From a virus: a stretch of 32,247 bases of DNA. Where the stretch lies: positions 1 through 32,247 of the IMG/VR virus record IMGVR_UViG_3300021131_000034; one strand, 5' to 3'. Shown here in pieces: positions 1 through 6,185 of this stretch. Below the pieces are notes generated by a model. The model saw nothing but the letters and a program-made list of their open reading frames with translations, had not been told where the DNA came from and did no database searches. Positions within the stretch are counted from its first letter, which is position 1; every line of letters starts with the position of its first letter. Position numbers and translations under genes: made by a program.

Positions 1-99
1 AATCTGAGTAACCTTAACTATCTCGGAAGGTTGCCACTTTTTAATGAGATCAACAATTTCGGATTTAACTTCCGGTTTTTCGTAATTGCCATTTTCCTC
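1..99. repeat. Left copy of 99-bp terminal direct repeat (assembly overlap)
   Basis: Bases 1-99 are identical to 32149-32247. The leftward reading frame of the replication gene continues without interruption from base 1 into base 32148. The repeat is therefore most simply an assembler overlap on a circular map, not a biological terminal repeat. It lies inside the primase-helicase gene. A true physical direct terminal repeat of 99 bp is less likely beside a headful-type P22-like packaging module. Confidence 0.93.
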
Positions 100-1020
100 T
101 ACTTTTTCTTGAGCTGTAAAAACGGATCTAGGTATATCATCATAACGAGCTTTCCACCGTTCATCTTTGGCCATTAGCGATGATTCCATGAGCCCGCGAA
201 GGGTGCTAACCACAGTGCCTGGGTGGGCCCCGCTTGCGACCAGGCTAAACGCCATCTCGTTAATAGACTCGTGCAGCCGTTCGCCACGCACAATATTGCT
301 TGCAGTTATTCTTAATAAATCTAATTGCCCATCATATTTACTGCTAACCTTTTCGCTTACCCCGATCTTTTCATTTTTTAACTTATCAATATCAATGCTA
401 AACACACTCGCAGCGTCAGCAAGGGACATCACACAATCAGGATTCCAGATTGACAATGAATGATCCCAGTTCCCAGTCTCACGCGGTTTTTGATTTTGAC
501 CTACTGGCAGCCTGACATACCTTACCGAATTATTACCCGACATATCAGCACGTAAAAGCCCGTTGTCGGCCATGCGCGTCACGATCGCGTCCACTAACGC
601 ACGATTCTTAGCGTCTGGATCCGTTTTATCAATAAATATGCCAATTTGCACTTTACCAGGCGAAGTATTTAAAACATAAGACACGGTGCCCTTGATATCG
701 TCTAGCGCTGCATCATCGGCCACCAACACTAGCAGCCGTTCAAAATTAGCCTTCCTACGCCGAATCTCGCCATCGGCATTGGGCGATAAAGCCGCGACAG
801 AAAAATAGGCATTAACATTCGACATGGCATCAACAACCATATGTCGAGTCGGTTTATAAGGTTTCCCAAACCAGTTGATGCTATCCGTAAGATCGGGATT
901 GCCTGGGAAGGACGCTACCCACAAACACGACTGCGTCGGAATATCATTAGCGAGCAATTGCAAAAACTCACTGTTTTTAACGATATTTTGAGTGTTTTTA
1001 TTTATCATTGTGGAAGTCAT
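1..1020 (-). CDS. Primase-helicase, N-terminal part (residues 1-340; gene continues across the contig ends)
   Basis: Reading leftward from ATG at 1020, the frame is open to base 1 (340 codons) and continues in frame at 32148, giving one 689-aa protein ending at 31099. This N-terminal half looks like an archaeo-eukaryotic-type (RepB-like) primase. Visible landmarks are NAYFSVA near residues 70-76, LVLVADD around 97-103, NTSPGKVQIGIF around 118-129, and VRYVRLPVGQNQK around 166-178. These match the conserved order seen in phage and plasmid replicases that fuse such a primase to a RepA-type helicase. The start codon overlaps the stop of the upstream helix-turn-helix gene (ATGA), so the two are probably co-translated. 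The activity is inferred from family resemblance. Each half looks truncated in the linear window only because of where the contig was cut. Confidence 0.85.
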   Translation of the reverse strand, partial: MTSTMINKNTQNIVKNSEFLQLLANDIPTQSCLWVASFPGNPDLTDSINWFGKPYKPTRHMVVDAMSNVNAYFSVAALSPNADGEIRRRKANFERLLVLVADDAALDDIKGTVSYVLNTSPGKVQIGIFIDKTDPDAKNRALVDAIVTRMADNGLLRADMSGNNSVRYVRLPVGQNQKPRETGNWDHSLSIWNPDCVMSLADAASVFSIDIDKLKNEKIGVSEKVSSKYDGQLDLLRITASNIVRGERLHESINEMAFSLVASGAHPGTVVSTLRGLMESSLMAKDERWKARYDDIPRSVFTAQEKVEENGNYEKPEVKSEIVDLIKKWQPSEIVKVTQI

Positions 1021-1190
1021 TTTGTTATTTTTTTACGATCACTTTGCATCTTTTTAAATATTTGATCCGCAATAACAACCCTACGACCTGCCAATACAGT
1101 TGTTGAGATCTTTCCCTGATTGATCAATCTATGCATATATTGTCTAGTAATACCCATTTTAGTAGCAGCGCCAGTAATTGTTAGATACAT
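1017..1190 (-). CDS. Small helix-turn-helix (HTH_17/excisionase-type) DNA-binding protein, 57 aa
   Basis: ATG at 1190, stop TGA at 1017-1019 overlapping the primase-helicase ATG. The protein opens with a classic MerR/excisionase-like winged helix: YLTITGAATKMGITRQYMHRL covers the two DNA-recognition helices, and GKISTTVLAGRRVVIADQI forms the beta wing. The rest is a short basic tail. Proteins of this kind bind tandem direct repeats and act as excisionases, repressors or replication accessory factors. No integrase is present, so excision is unlikely. Control of the divergent early region or help at an origin is more plausible. Two GTATACAT direct repeats lie about 40 bp upstream of its start, as expected for autoregulation. 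The only ribosome-binding signal is a weak AGAG upstream. Confidence 0.8.
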   Translation of the reverse strand: MYLTITGAATKMGITRQYMHRLINQGKISTTVLAGRRVVIADQIFKKMQSDRKKITK

Positions 1191-1226
1191 TTTTTACTCT
1201 CTTTTAATTTACAAAAAGTGACTATC

Positions 1227-1258
1227 AGTATACATTCGTATACATAAAAAGCAAATTG
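1227..1258 (-). promoter_or_regulatory. Leftward promoter overlapped by GTATACAT direct-repeat operator candidate
   Basis: GTATACAT occurs at 1228-1235 and again at 1238-1245, a 10-bp step that places both copies on the same face of the helix. Read leftward, TATACT (1232-1227) is a good -10 with TTGCTT 16 bp upstream as a poor -35. The repeats cover the -10 and spacer. This arrangement suits autorepression by the helix-turn-helix protein encoded just downstream. The repeat is seen directly; the binding is inferred. Confidence 0.5.
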
Positions 1259-1291
1259 ATTGCATAAATTTACTAAAAACTTATAAGAATC

Positions 1292-1308
1292 AATAATTTA
1301 TAATTATT
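1292..1308. repeat. AT-only inverted repeat (AATAATT-tat-AATTATT)
   Basis: A perfect 7-bp inverted repeat with a 3-base centre sits in the middle of the divergent region, upstream of the early -35 box. It could be an operator or an unwinding element. In such AT-rich DNA it could also be chance. Confidence 0.35.
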
Positions 1309-1341
1309 TAAAAATATTTGATATATATTTACAAAAAACAG

Positions 1342-1370
1342 TTGACACAAGGTAAACAAACCCTTAATAT
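1342..1370 (+). promoter_or_regulatory. Early rightward sigma70-type promoter
   Basis: TTGACA at 1342-1347 and TAATAT at 1365-1370 are separated by exactly 17 bp. Transcription would start near 1377, about 33 nt before the first early gene at 1410. This is a perfect -35 with five of six -10 positions, so host polymerase should use it immediately on entry. Confidence 0.85.
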
Positions 1371-1386
1371 CACTACAGCACCACAA

Positions 1387-1404
1387 CAACCAACCAACCA
1401 AGGA
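1387..1404 (+). repeat. Repeated 18-nt leader with Shine-Dalgarno, copy 1
   Basis: CAACCAACCAACCAAGGA lies just before the ATG at 1410. The AAGGA end is the ribosome-binding site. The CAAC tandem repeat in front should be unstructured and may act as a translation enhancer. An identical copy lies exactly 300 nt downstream. Confidence 0.75.
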
Positions 1405-1409
1405 ACAAA

Positions 1410-1664
1410 ATGACATTTGAAAAAGCACTCAACGCACTGCCTGATGTTTGCGGCTTTGATTCATTCAGCCACAAAACAATTCAAGACCTTTGCTACCTCT
1501 GCTTGCATGAGCTTGACTTACATGCGGAACATGAATATTGGCATACAGTTGCCGTTCGCAAAAAGCTGTTGGCATTTTGCAAAAAATATGGCTATTACGG
1601 CGCTGAAGCAGAAGCCATGTTTATTGCAGGTCAAGGTTTAAAAAAAGTTGACTCGTATATTTAA
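1410..1664 (+). CDS. Hypothetical early protein, 84 aa
   Basis: First gene after the early promoter, with AAGGA six nucleotides before ATG. The protein is soluble, without membrane segments. It has alternating aromatic, Cys and His residues in its middle (CYLCLHELDLHAEHEYWH) followed by a basic helix (RKKLLAFCKKYGYYG). I do not recognise the family. As the first early product it would be made at once after infection, a position often used for host-takeover or anti-defence proteins; that is positional inference only. A GC-rich hairpin follows its stop. An alternative frame starting at 1417 lacks a ribosome-binding site and was not accepted. Confidence 0.75.
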   Translation: MTFEKALNALPDVCGFDSFSHKTIQDLCYLCLHELDLHAEHEYWHTVAVRKKLLAFCKKYGYYGAEAEAMFIAGQGLKKVDSYI

Positions 1665-1667
1665 ATC

Positions 1668-1682
1668 GGGGGCCTCGGCCCC
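1668..1682 (+). other. GC-rich hairpin after first early gene
   Basis: GGGGGCCTCGGCCCC can fold into a five- to six-pair GC stem with a very short loop four bases after the stop of the preceding gene. No U-run follows, so it is not a standard intrinsic terminator. It may protect the 3' end, pause polymerase or isolate the second leader repeat from upstream RNA. Confidence 0.5.
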
Positions 1683-1686
1683 TACC

Positions 1687-1704
1687 CAACCAACCAACCA
1701 AGGA
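1687..1704 (+). repeat. Repeated 18-nt leader with Shine-Dalgarno, copy 2
   Basis: Identical to 1387-1404 and placed the same distance before the ATG at 1710. The two start codons are exactly 300 nt apart, as if a leader-gene cassette had been duplicated and one coding part later replaced. Confidence 0.75.
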
Positions 1705-1709
1705 TAATC

Positions 1710-1967
1710 ATGCAATTTAAATTTAAGATAGACGATATGTATTGCACCATCGTAGTCACGGACTACACATTAGGCGATGAAGACTTTTTCGAGTGTGATT
1801 ACAAAGTCTACGACCCAGATCAAGAAGAATTAAAACACGCATTCATCAGTGATTTTTACCACGATTGGATCATTGACGAGATTTTAGATCGGGCTTTAGA
1901 AGAAGAAAAACACGCAGCCAAGGATGAGATTGCATATCAACGTTGGGAGCGCAACCATGCACAATAA
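1710..1967 (+). CDS. Hypothetical acidic early protein, 85 aa
   Basis: AAGGA precedes ATG in the second copy of the repeated leader. The protein is strongly acidic. The N-terminal half looks like beta strands (MQFKFKIDDMYCTIVVTDYTL) and the C-terminal half is a long charged helix with DFYHDWIIDEILDRALEEEKHAAKDE. Similar small acidic beta-plus-helix proteins are common in phage early regions, but I cannot assign a function. Strong acidity in an early phage protein can indicate DNA mimicry; there is no further evidence here. Its 3' end overlaps the start of a 27-aa membrane peptide. Confidence 0.75.
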   Translation: MQFKFKIDDMYCTIVVTDYTLGDEDFFECDYKVYDPDQEELKHAFISDFYHDWIIDEILDRALEEEKHAAKDEIAYQRWERNHAQ

Positions 1968-2040
1968 TGATTTAGGAGATTTTTTAGTGGGTGTCACATG
2001 TATGGCAATAGCAGTAATGATGATTTGTGGTGTTATATAA
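1957..2040 (+). CDS. Candidate 27-aa single-span membrane peptide
   Basis: ATG at 1957 lies inside the end of the preceding gene, with GGGAG about seven bases upstream; stop TAA at 2038-2040. The peptide has a short polar start (MHNNDLGDF) followed by an uninterrupted hydrophobic segment (LVGVTCMAIAVMMICGVI). This is long enough to span a membrane and ends immediately after it. The overlap suggests translational coupling. It is too short for homology calls. The good ribosome-binding site and clean TM profile are the only support. Confidence 0.5.
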   Translation: MHNNDLGDFLVGVTCMAIAVMMICGVI

Positions 2041-2059
2041 CATAACCGGAGAGAATGAA

Positions 2060-2794
2060 ATGGCAATAAACTTAAAGAGCATTAAAAAGAATACGGAGCT
2101 TTTACCCCCGAGGATCATGCTCTACGGCCCGCATGGGCTTGGGAAAACTACCTTCGGTGCAGGCGCCCCCAACCCGATCTTTATACTCACTGAAGACGGT
2201 TTAGGACAGATCGAAGCCGATCATTTCCCGCTTGCCACGACATTTACGCAAGTCCAAGAGGCATTAGCATCTTTAACAGGCGATCACGATTTTCAAACCG
2301 TCGTGATTGACAGCCTTGACTGGCTTGATAATTTAGTGTGGGAAGAAATTAATACAAAGTATGACGCTAAAGACTTGGCATACGGCAAAGGCGCCGTGAT
2401 TGCTGCGGACTATTGGCGTAAAGTTCTCGACACCCTAAACGTGCTGAGATCAAAAGGAATGGCCAGTATTTTATTAGCCCACTGCGAGATCAAAAGATTT
2501 GATAGTCCAGAAGTTGAACCATACGAACGCTATCAGCCCAAACTACAAGCCCGCAGTAGCGCACTGGTGCAGGAATGGTGCGACATGGTGTTATTCACCA
2601 ACTATAAAACATTAGTAAAAACCACCGACGTAGGATTTAATAATAAAGTGACACGCGGAACATCCACAGGCGAGCGCATTATGCACACAAATGAGCGCCC
2701 AGCGTACCTTGCCAAGAATCGTTACAACCTACCCGACCAGCTGCCACTGGAATGGTCTGCATTAGCAGAAGCAATAACTGGCAACAATAAATAA
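2060..2794 (+). CDS. RecA-fold ATPase, Sak4-like single-strand annealing/recombination protein (AAA_24), 244 aa
   Basis: Start chosen at ATG 2060, preceded by GGAGAG; an in-frame upstream codon at 2027 lacks a ribosome-binding site. Residues 23-30 (GPHGLGKT) form Walker A, VVIDS at 81-85 Walker B, and ILLAHCEI near 140 a strand typical of RecA-like cores. The compact size, and the neighbouring DUF669 ssDNA-binding protein and nuclease, match Sak4-type phage recombinases, which anneal single strands in an SSB-dependent way. It probably repairs and recombines replicating phage DNA. The family assignment is strong; the exact biochemical role is inferred from characterised relatives. Confidence 0.85.
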   Translation: MAINLKSIKKNTELLPPRIMLYGPHGLGKTTFGAGAPNPIFILTEDGLGQIEADHFPLATTFTQVQEALASLTGDHDFQTVVIDSLDWLDNLVWEEINTKYDAKDLAYGKGAVIAADYWRKVLDTLNVLRSKGMASILLAHCEIKRFDSPEVEPYERYQPKLQARSSALVQEWCDMVLFTNYKTLVKTTDVGFNNKVTRGTSTGERIMHTNERPAYLAKNRYNLPDQLPLEWSALAEAITGNNK

Positions 2795-2824
2795 TCAATC
2801 AACCTAAACAACAAAGGAAATACC

Positions 2825-3310
2825 ATGGCAACATTAAACTTTAACCCCGCGTCAGTAGAACCCCAACAAAATTTCTCAGCATTACCCGCAGGTCGTTACT
2901 GCGCTGAGATTACTGATTCAGAAATGAAATCGACAAAAGCAGGCACCGGCGAGTATTTGCAATTAACCTTTACCTTAACCGATAACGAGTCGGGAGATGG
3001 AAGAAAAGTCTGGACACGCCTCAACCTGTCCAACCCTAACAAGACCGCAGAAGGTATCGCACAGCGCGAGCTGTCCGCAATCTGCCATTGTTTGGGCTTT
3101 GGGGATCGCAACATCTCGGAAAGTGAGGAGCTGCACAACATACCGTTATTTATTGACGTAATACAAGAGCGCAACCCAGTAACGGAATCCATAGCTAACC
3201 GCATTAAAGGATACGCGCCCCTTGAAAAAGCAGTTCGTGTAGCTAAAGGTGCCGAGAAGTTTTCATCGCCCGCAGCCCCCGCAGTCAGAAAAAACCCCTG
3301 GGGTAAGTAA
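2825..3310 (+). CDS. DUF669-family ssDNA-binding protein, 161 aa
   Basis: AAAGGA precedes the ATG. The protein has the family's N-terminal pattern of FNP, then LPAGRYCAEI, then a beta-rich core (YLQLTFTLTD, GRKVWTRLNLSNPN) and a C-terminal low-complexity tail ending NPWGK. DUF669 proteins regularly travel with Sak4-like ATPases and behave as phage single-stranded DNA-binding proteins. Here it sits directly between that ATPase and a Cas4-like nuclease. Unlike bacterial SSB, the tail is not acidic. Its stop codon abuts the next start, so the two are translationally linked. Confidence 0.85.
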   Translation: MATLNFNPASVEPQQNFSALPAGRYCAEITDSEMKSTKAGTGEYLQLTFTLTDNESGDGRKVWTRLNLSNPNKTAEGIAQRELSAICHCLGFGDRNISESEELHNIPLFIDVIQERNPVTESIANRIKGYAPLEKAVRVAKGAEKFSSPAAPAVRKNPWGK

Positions 3311-4414
3311 ATGACACAGCTGCCCACCCCGCAGCACACCACCGCAGCTGCTATTTTTCAGCATTACCAGAAGAATAGCAGTTCCGGTGGGCGTAAGCAC
3401 CTCGGAGCCTCTGAGATTGGCCACGAATGCGAGCGATACCTATGGCTTAATTTTAGATGGGCTAAACCCACGAGGTTTGAAGGCCGTATGTTAAGACTGT
3501 TTGAAACAGGACAATTACAGGAATCGCGTCTAGTGCAAAACCTGCGCGACATTGGCGTAGATGTATCAGACAAAGACGATGATGGCAACCAATGGGGTTT
3601 TGAGGCCCTTGGTGGGCATTTTGGGGGTAGTATGGACGCTGCCGGTTTGGGATTTCCCGAAGCCCCAAAGACCTGGCATGTAGTCGAGTTCAAAACCAGT
3701 AACGCCAAGAGTTTCGCAATACTACAAAAAAAAGGTGTCAAAGAAGCAAAATTCATTCATTATGCACAAATGCAACTTTACATGGGTTGGTCGACCATGG
3801 ATCGGGCAATGTATATTGTGGTGAATAAGGATACCGATGACATTTATACAGAACGCGTTAATTTTGACCAGGCAGAGTTCGTTAAATTATTGGCAAAAGC
3901 AGAGCGAGTCGTCACATACCCAGAGCCCCAAATCGTCCTGGGAGACAACCCCGCAAAACCGCCATTCGTCTGTCAGTATTGCCAATTCAAAGACCAATGC
4001 TACGGAACGGAATCACCGGCGGTAAACTGCCGAACCTGCGCCCACGCGACCGCAAATCTCGATGGCAATTGGGTTTGTGAGCTTAAAAGCAAAACCCTGA
4101 CAATTAACGAGCAGCGTAAAGGCTGCGAAGATCACCGCCACATTCCAAAACTGCTAGAAAGTTTTGCTGAGTTAGTCAGTGGGGATGACGATAATACGGT
4201 AACGTATAAAAACAAAAAAACAGGGAACACCTTTACTCAACCCCAGTATTCTAGCCAAGACATTACAAATACGAACGATAAAGTATTAATTGGGGATCCA
4301 GGCGTAAATAGCATATTGAAAGAATTTGAAGGATCAAGCATAGACCCACTGCCCGAGCTTACTAATGATCTTCCCTGGTTAACAGAACCCAAACCACCCA
4401 AAAAAAAGAAATAG
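3311..4414 (+). CDS. PD-(D/E)XK nuclease with Cas4/AddB-like Fe-S cluster, 367 aa
   Basis: ATG directly follows the DUF669 stop. Catalytic landmarks are Asp109 in GSMDA, the EFK motif at Glu126-Lys128 and the HYAQMQLYM helix with Gln153, the normal RecB/Cas4 order. Cys40 with Cys221, Cys224 and Cys230 (CQYCQFKDQC) has the one-plus-three spacing of the 4Fe-4S clusters in Cas4, Dna2 and AddB. A second set, Cys240, Cys243, Cys256 and Cys272, could bind zinc and is unusual. The tail is Pro/Lys-rich. The enzyme probably resects DNA ends to feed the annealing pair upstream. An acquisition role like true Cas4 is unlikely without a CRISPR locus. Confidence 0.87.
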   Translation: MTQLPTPQHTTAAAIFQHYQKNSSSGGRKHLGASEIGHECERYLWLNFRWAKPTRFEGRMLRLFETGQLQESRLVQNLRDIGVDVSDKDDDGNQWGFEALGGHFGGSMDAAGLGFPEAPKTWHVVEFKTSNAKSFAILQKKGVKEAKFIHYAQMQLYMGWSTMDRAMYIVVNKDTDDIYTERVNFDQAEFVKLLAKAERVVTYPEPQIVLGDNPAKPPFVCQYCQFKDQCYGTESPAVNCRTCAHATANLDGNWVCELKSKTLTINEQRKGCEDHRHIPKLLESFAELVSGDDDNTVTYKNKKTGNTFTQPQYSSQDITNTNDKVLIGDPGVNSILKEFEGSSIDPLPELTNDLPWLTEPKPPKKKK

Positions 4415-4421
4415 GTGAAAT

Positions 4422-4628
4422 ATGCAAAACATACTAGATCCGAATTTTAAATACATAAATGCAGCACAAACCGACATAACCAAAACATGGAGAAAACATG
4501 GTTGGAAACCTCAGCACGAAATTTTGTACGAATTGTCAGGCACATCAGCCGATTTTGAATGGCCAATTTTACTGGGCAGGCAAGATAAAACGTTGGAAGT
4601 GTGTGAATTGCGTAAAAACAATATTTAA
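4422..4628 (+). CDS. Small hypothetical phage protein, 68 aa (overlaps next gene)
   Basis: AGGTGA lies six bases before ATG and seven bases after the nuclease stop. The N-terminal part ([20 protein letters not shown]) resembles a short conserved segment I have seen at the start of small phage proteins. The C-terminal half has no recognisable feature and overlaps the next frame for 131 bases. The conserved part may be the whole functional unit, with the overlap arising from loss of an original stop. Confidence 0.55.
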   Translation: MQNILDPNFKYINAAQTDITKTWRKHGWKPQHEILYELSGTSADFEWPILLGRQDKTLEVCELRKNNI

Positions 4629-4743
4629 TAAAAACCTTATGAAAAGAAATATTGAAGCTAGACATAAAGCGGAGGATTTATGTGCAACCAAAATTGCAAT
4701 CAAGGAAGAACCTGTACGTGTTCGCATTGGAGAAGATATATGA
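4498..4743 (+). CDS. Small zinc-ribbon-like protein, 81 aa
   Basis: GGAGA lies six bases before ATG. Two CxxC pairs, FCTNC near residues 9-13 and KCVNC near 34-38, frame a [12 protein letters not shown] stretch, the usual layout of a zinc ribbon in small phage proteins. A basic helix follows. The 5' third overlaps the preceding gene in another frame and the 3' end overlaps the next gene. Both neighbours also have good ribosome-binding sites, so this is a true nested cluster or one with a decaying member. Confidence 0.65.
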   Translation: MVGNLSTKFCTNCQAHQPILNGQFYWAGKIKRWKCVNCVKTIFNKNLMKRNIEARHKAEDLCATKIAIKEEPVRVRIGEDI

Positions 4744-4949
4744 GATTAGTTATAGGTAAGAAACCACCACCCGCGTTACGAAACAATCAAGGAAAAATTA
4801 TTCATGCAGGCACATTAATGATTAGTCCTGATTTTCCTGAGAGTTGGGTTCCTTCACGGTTTATATTGGAAATGGCAATGGAAAAAGTAAAGTTGCAAGT
4901 AATAAAGTATTACGAATTAAAAAATCATATTGTATGGACAAAACCATGA
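4680..4949 (+). CDS. Cys-rich CNQxCNQGRxCTC protein, 89 aa
   Basis: GGAGG lies five to six bases before ATG, among the best ribosome-binding sites in the early region. The protein opens [14 protein letters not shown], a motif that forms very short stand-alone peptides in many phages. Here it is fused in frame to a basic region (GKKPPPALRNNQGK) and a further ~50 residues. A second ATG at 4740 overlaps the stop of the zinc-ribbon gene (ATGA) and could start the downstream part separately. The function of the Cys motif is unknown; metal binding is plausible. The stop overlaps the methyltransferase start. Confidence 0.65.
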   Translation: MCNQNCNQGRTCTCSHWRRYMRLVIGKKPPPALRNNQGKIIHAGTLMISPDFPESWVPSRFILEMAMEKVKLQVIKYYELKNHIVWTKP

Positions 4950-5932
4950 ATAAAATAGAATTTGGTGATTGTCGAGAAACCATGCGTCGGTGGGCTAAAG
5001 AAGGCATCAAAGCACAGACTTGCGTGACTAGCCCGCCTTACTTTGGTTTGCGGGACTATGGGCATGATGGGCAATTGGGGCTTGAGGAAACACCAGAAGA
5101 ATATATTAAATCTATGGTTGAAGTTTTTAGATGTGTTTGGGATGTGTTGGAAGACGATGGGACGCTGTGGTTAAACATTGGGGATAGTTATGCTGACAAC
5201 AACTCAAGAGCATCTAACAATGGTCGTGCTGGCTTTGGTAACGCAAGGGAAAAAGTTGTCAACAGAACTGGAGAAGGTTTAAAGACTAAAGACTTGATTG
5301 GCATACCGTGGATGCTTGCCTTCGCATTACGCGCAGATGGTTGGTATCTGCGTCAGGACATTATTTGGCACAAGCCTAACCCTATGCCTGAGTCAGTGCA
5401 GGACAGATGCACTAAAGCGCATGAGTATATTTTTCTATTGAGCAAGTCTCAAAAGTATTATTACGACATTGATGCAATTCGTGAGCCTCATTCACAAGCT
5501 GAAAAAGATGGCGTGACAAAAGAAATGATGCAAAAAGAATGGACTGCAAAAAGAGAGAGTCAAGGAAAAGTGCAATCTGATCAATCTGGTAAAACAAATC
5601 AAGGTGGCACCGTCAACAGGAATAAAAATTATTATGGCAATCCAGAAGGAAGAAACAAGCGAAGCATCTGGACAGTCAATACCAAGCCCTACAAAGGTAG
5701 TCACTTTGCTACATACCCGCCAAAACTTATAGAACCTTGCATACTCGCAGGTTGTCCTGAAAGTGGCATAGTCTTAGACCCGTTTATGGGAAGTGGCACT
5801 ACTGCTTTTGTAGCACTTATCAATAAGAGACAATATTTGGGTTGTGAACTTAATTCAAATTACGAAGATTTGCAGAAAAAAAGAATAAAAGATGCTTACG
5901 ATATGACTGCTCAACAAAGTTTATTTATTTAA
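4946..5932 (+). CDS. Orphan DNA methyltransferase (N4-cytosine/N6-adenine type, beta class), 328 aa
   Basis: Start chosen at ATG 4946, which overlaps the preceding stop (ATGA); further in-frame upstream starts would add a non-family extension. The catalytic motif TSPPY is at residues 28-32 and the AdoMet-binding DPFMGSGTT at 278-286. This inverted order places it in the beta class. SPPY is most frequent in N4-cytosine enzymes, but adenine methylation cannot be excluded. A polar, low-complexity stretch around residues 190-240 is probably part of the target-recognition region. No restriction endonuclease is nearby, so it likely protects phage DNA from host restriction or modulates its own gene expression. 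Confidence 0.9.
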   Translation: MNKIEFGDCRETMRRWAKEGIKAQTCVTSPPYFGLRDYGHDGQLGLEETPEEYIKSMVEVFRCVWDVLEDDGTLWLNIGDSYADNNSRASNNGRAGFGNAREKVVNRTGEGLKTKDLIGIPWMLAFALRADGWYLRQDIIWHKPNPMPESVQDRCTKAHEYIFLLSKSQKYYYDIDAIREPHSQAEKDGVTKEMMQKEWTAKRESQGKVQSDQSGKTNQGGTVNRNKNYYGNPEGRNKRSIWTVNTKPYKGSHFATYPPKLIEPCILAGCPESGIVLDPFMGSGTTAFVALINKRQYLGCELNSNYEDLQKKRIKDAYDMTAQQSLFI

Positions 5933-5960
5933 TTTTGCGAATCTTAACGAAAGGAATATT

Positions 5961-6185
5961 ATGAAATGCGCTTGTGATGAGTGTGGACGATCCGGCGGTT
6001 ATGCGCTGTATTGCTTAAGGTGCGCTGATTTAGCTCTTAAGAAAGATTGGATTAATCTGACTGAAAAACAAATTAACTCTTTACTTGGTGATGGTAAATG
6101 TTGGGTTGGTGATGATTGTAGTATGCCAAACCTAATGTATATCGTGAGATTAGTAGAATCAACATTACGGGAGAAAAACAAATGA
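5961..6185 (+). CDS. Hypothetical Cys-rich protein, 74 aa
   Basis: AAAGGA precedes ATG. The N-terminus has a treble-clef-like Cys set (CACDECGRSGG...YCLRCADLAL, Cys3, 5, 8, 18, 21), followed by a helical region with two more Cys (CWVGDDC) and the conserved-looking MPNLMYIVRLVESTLRE helix. Probable zinc binding; function unknown. Its stop overlaps the next start (ATGA), continuing the early operon's coupled style. Confidence 0.7.
   Translation: MKCACDECGRSGGYALYCLRCADLALKKDWINLTEKQINSLLGDGKCWVGDDCSMPNLMYIVRLVESTLREKNK

Larger units (their letters stand above)
1191..1409. promoter_or_regulatory. Divergent AT-rich control region (early/replication switch)
   Basis: This 219-bp gap separates the leftward replication genes from the rightward early genes and holds no gene. 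It is much more AT-rich than its surroundings. It contains a near-perfect rightward sigma70-type promoter, a weaker leftward promoter overlapped by a GTATACAT direct repeat, and an AT-only inverted repeat at 1292-1308. A divergent promoter pair flanking such elements is the usual seat of a phage early switch. The AT-rich stretch could also be an unwinding element of an origin. Confidence 0.7.

Noticed and set aside
1-99. Terminal repeat as a T7-like physical direct terminal repeat
   Set aside because: It is exactly 99 bp, lies within a coding sequence and is paired with a P22-like packaging and head module, so an assembler overlap is more likely.
167-463. Rightward open frame of 98 codons near the left end
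   Set aside because: It lies antisense to the primase-helicase gene, has no convincing ribosome-binding site and encodes a low-complexity Ser/Leu-rich chain.
1017-1190. Excisionase, implying a temperate phage
   Set aside because: No integrase, attachment site or CI-type repressor was found in the complete genome; the HTH fold alone does not show lysogeny.
3311-4414. Cas4-like nuclease as part of a phage CRISPR system
   Set aside because: No CRISPR repeats, Cas1 or Cas2 were found anywhere; the neighbours are recombination genes.
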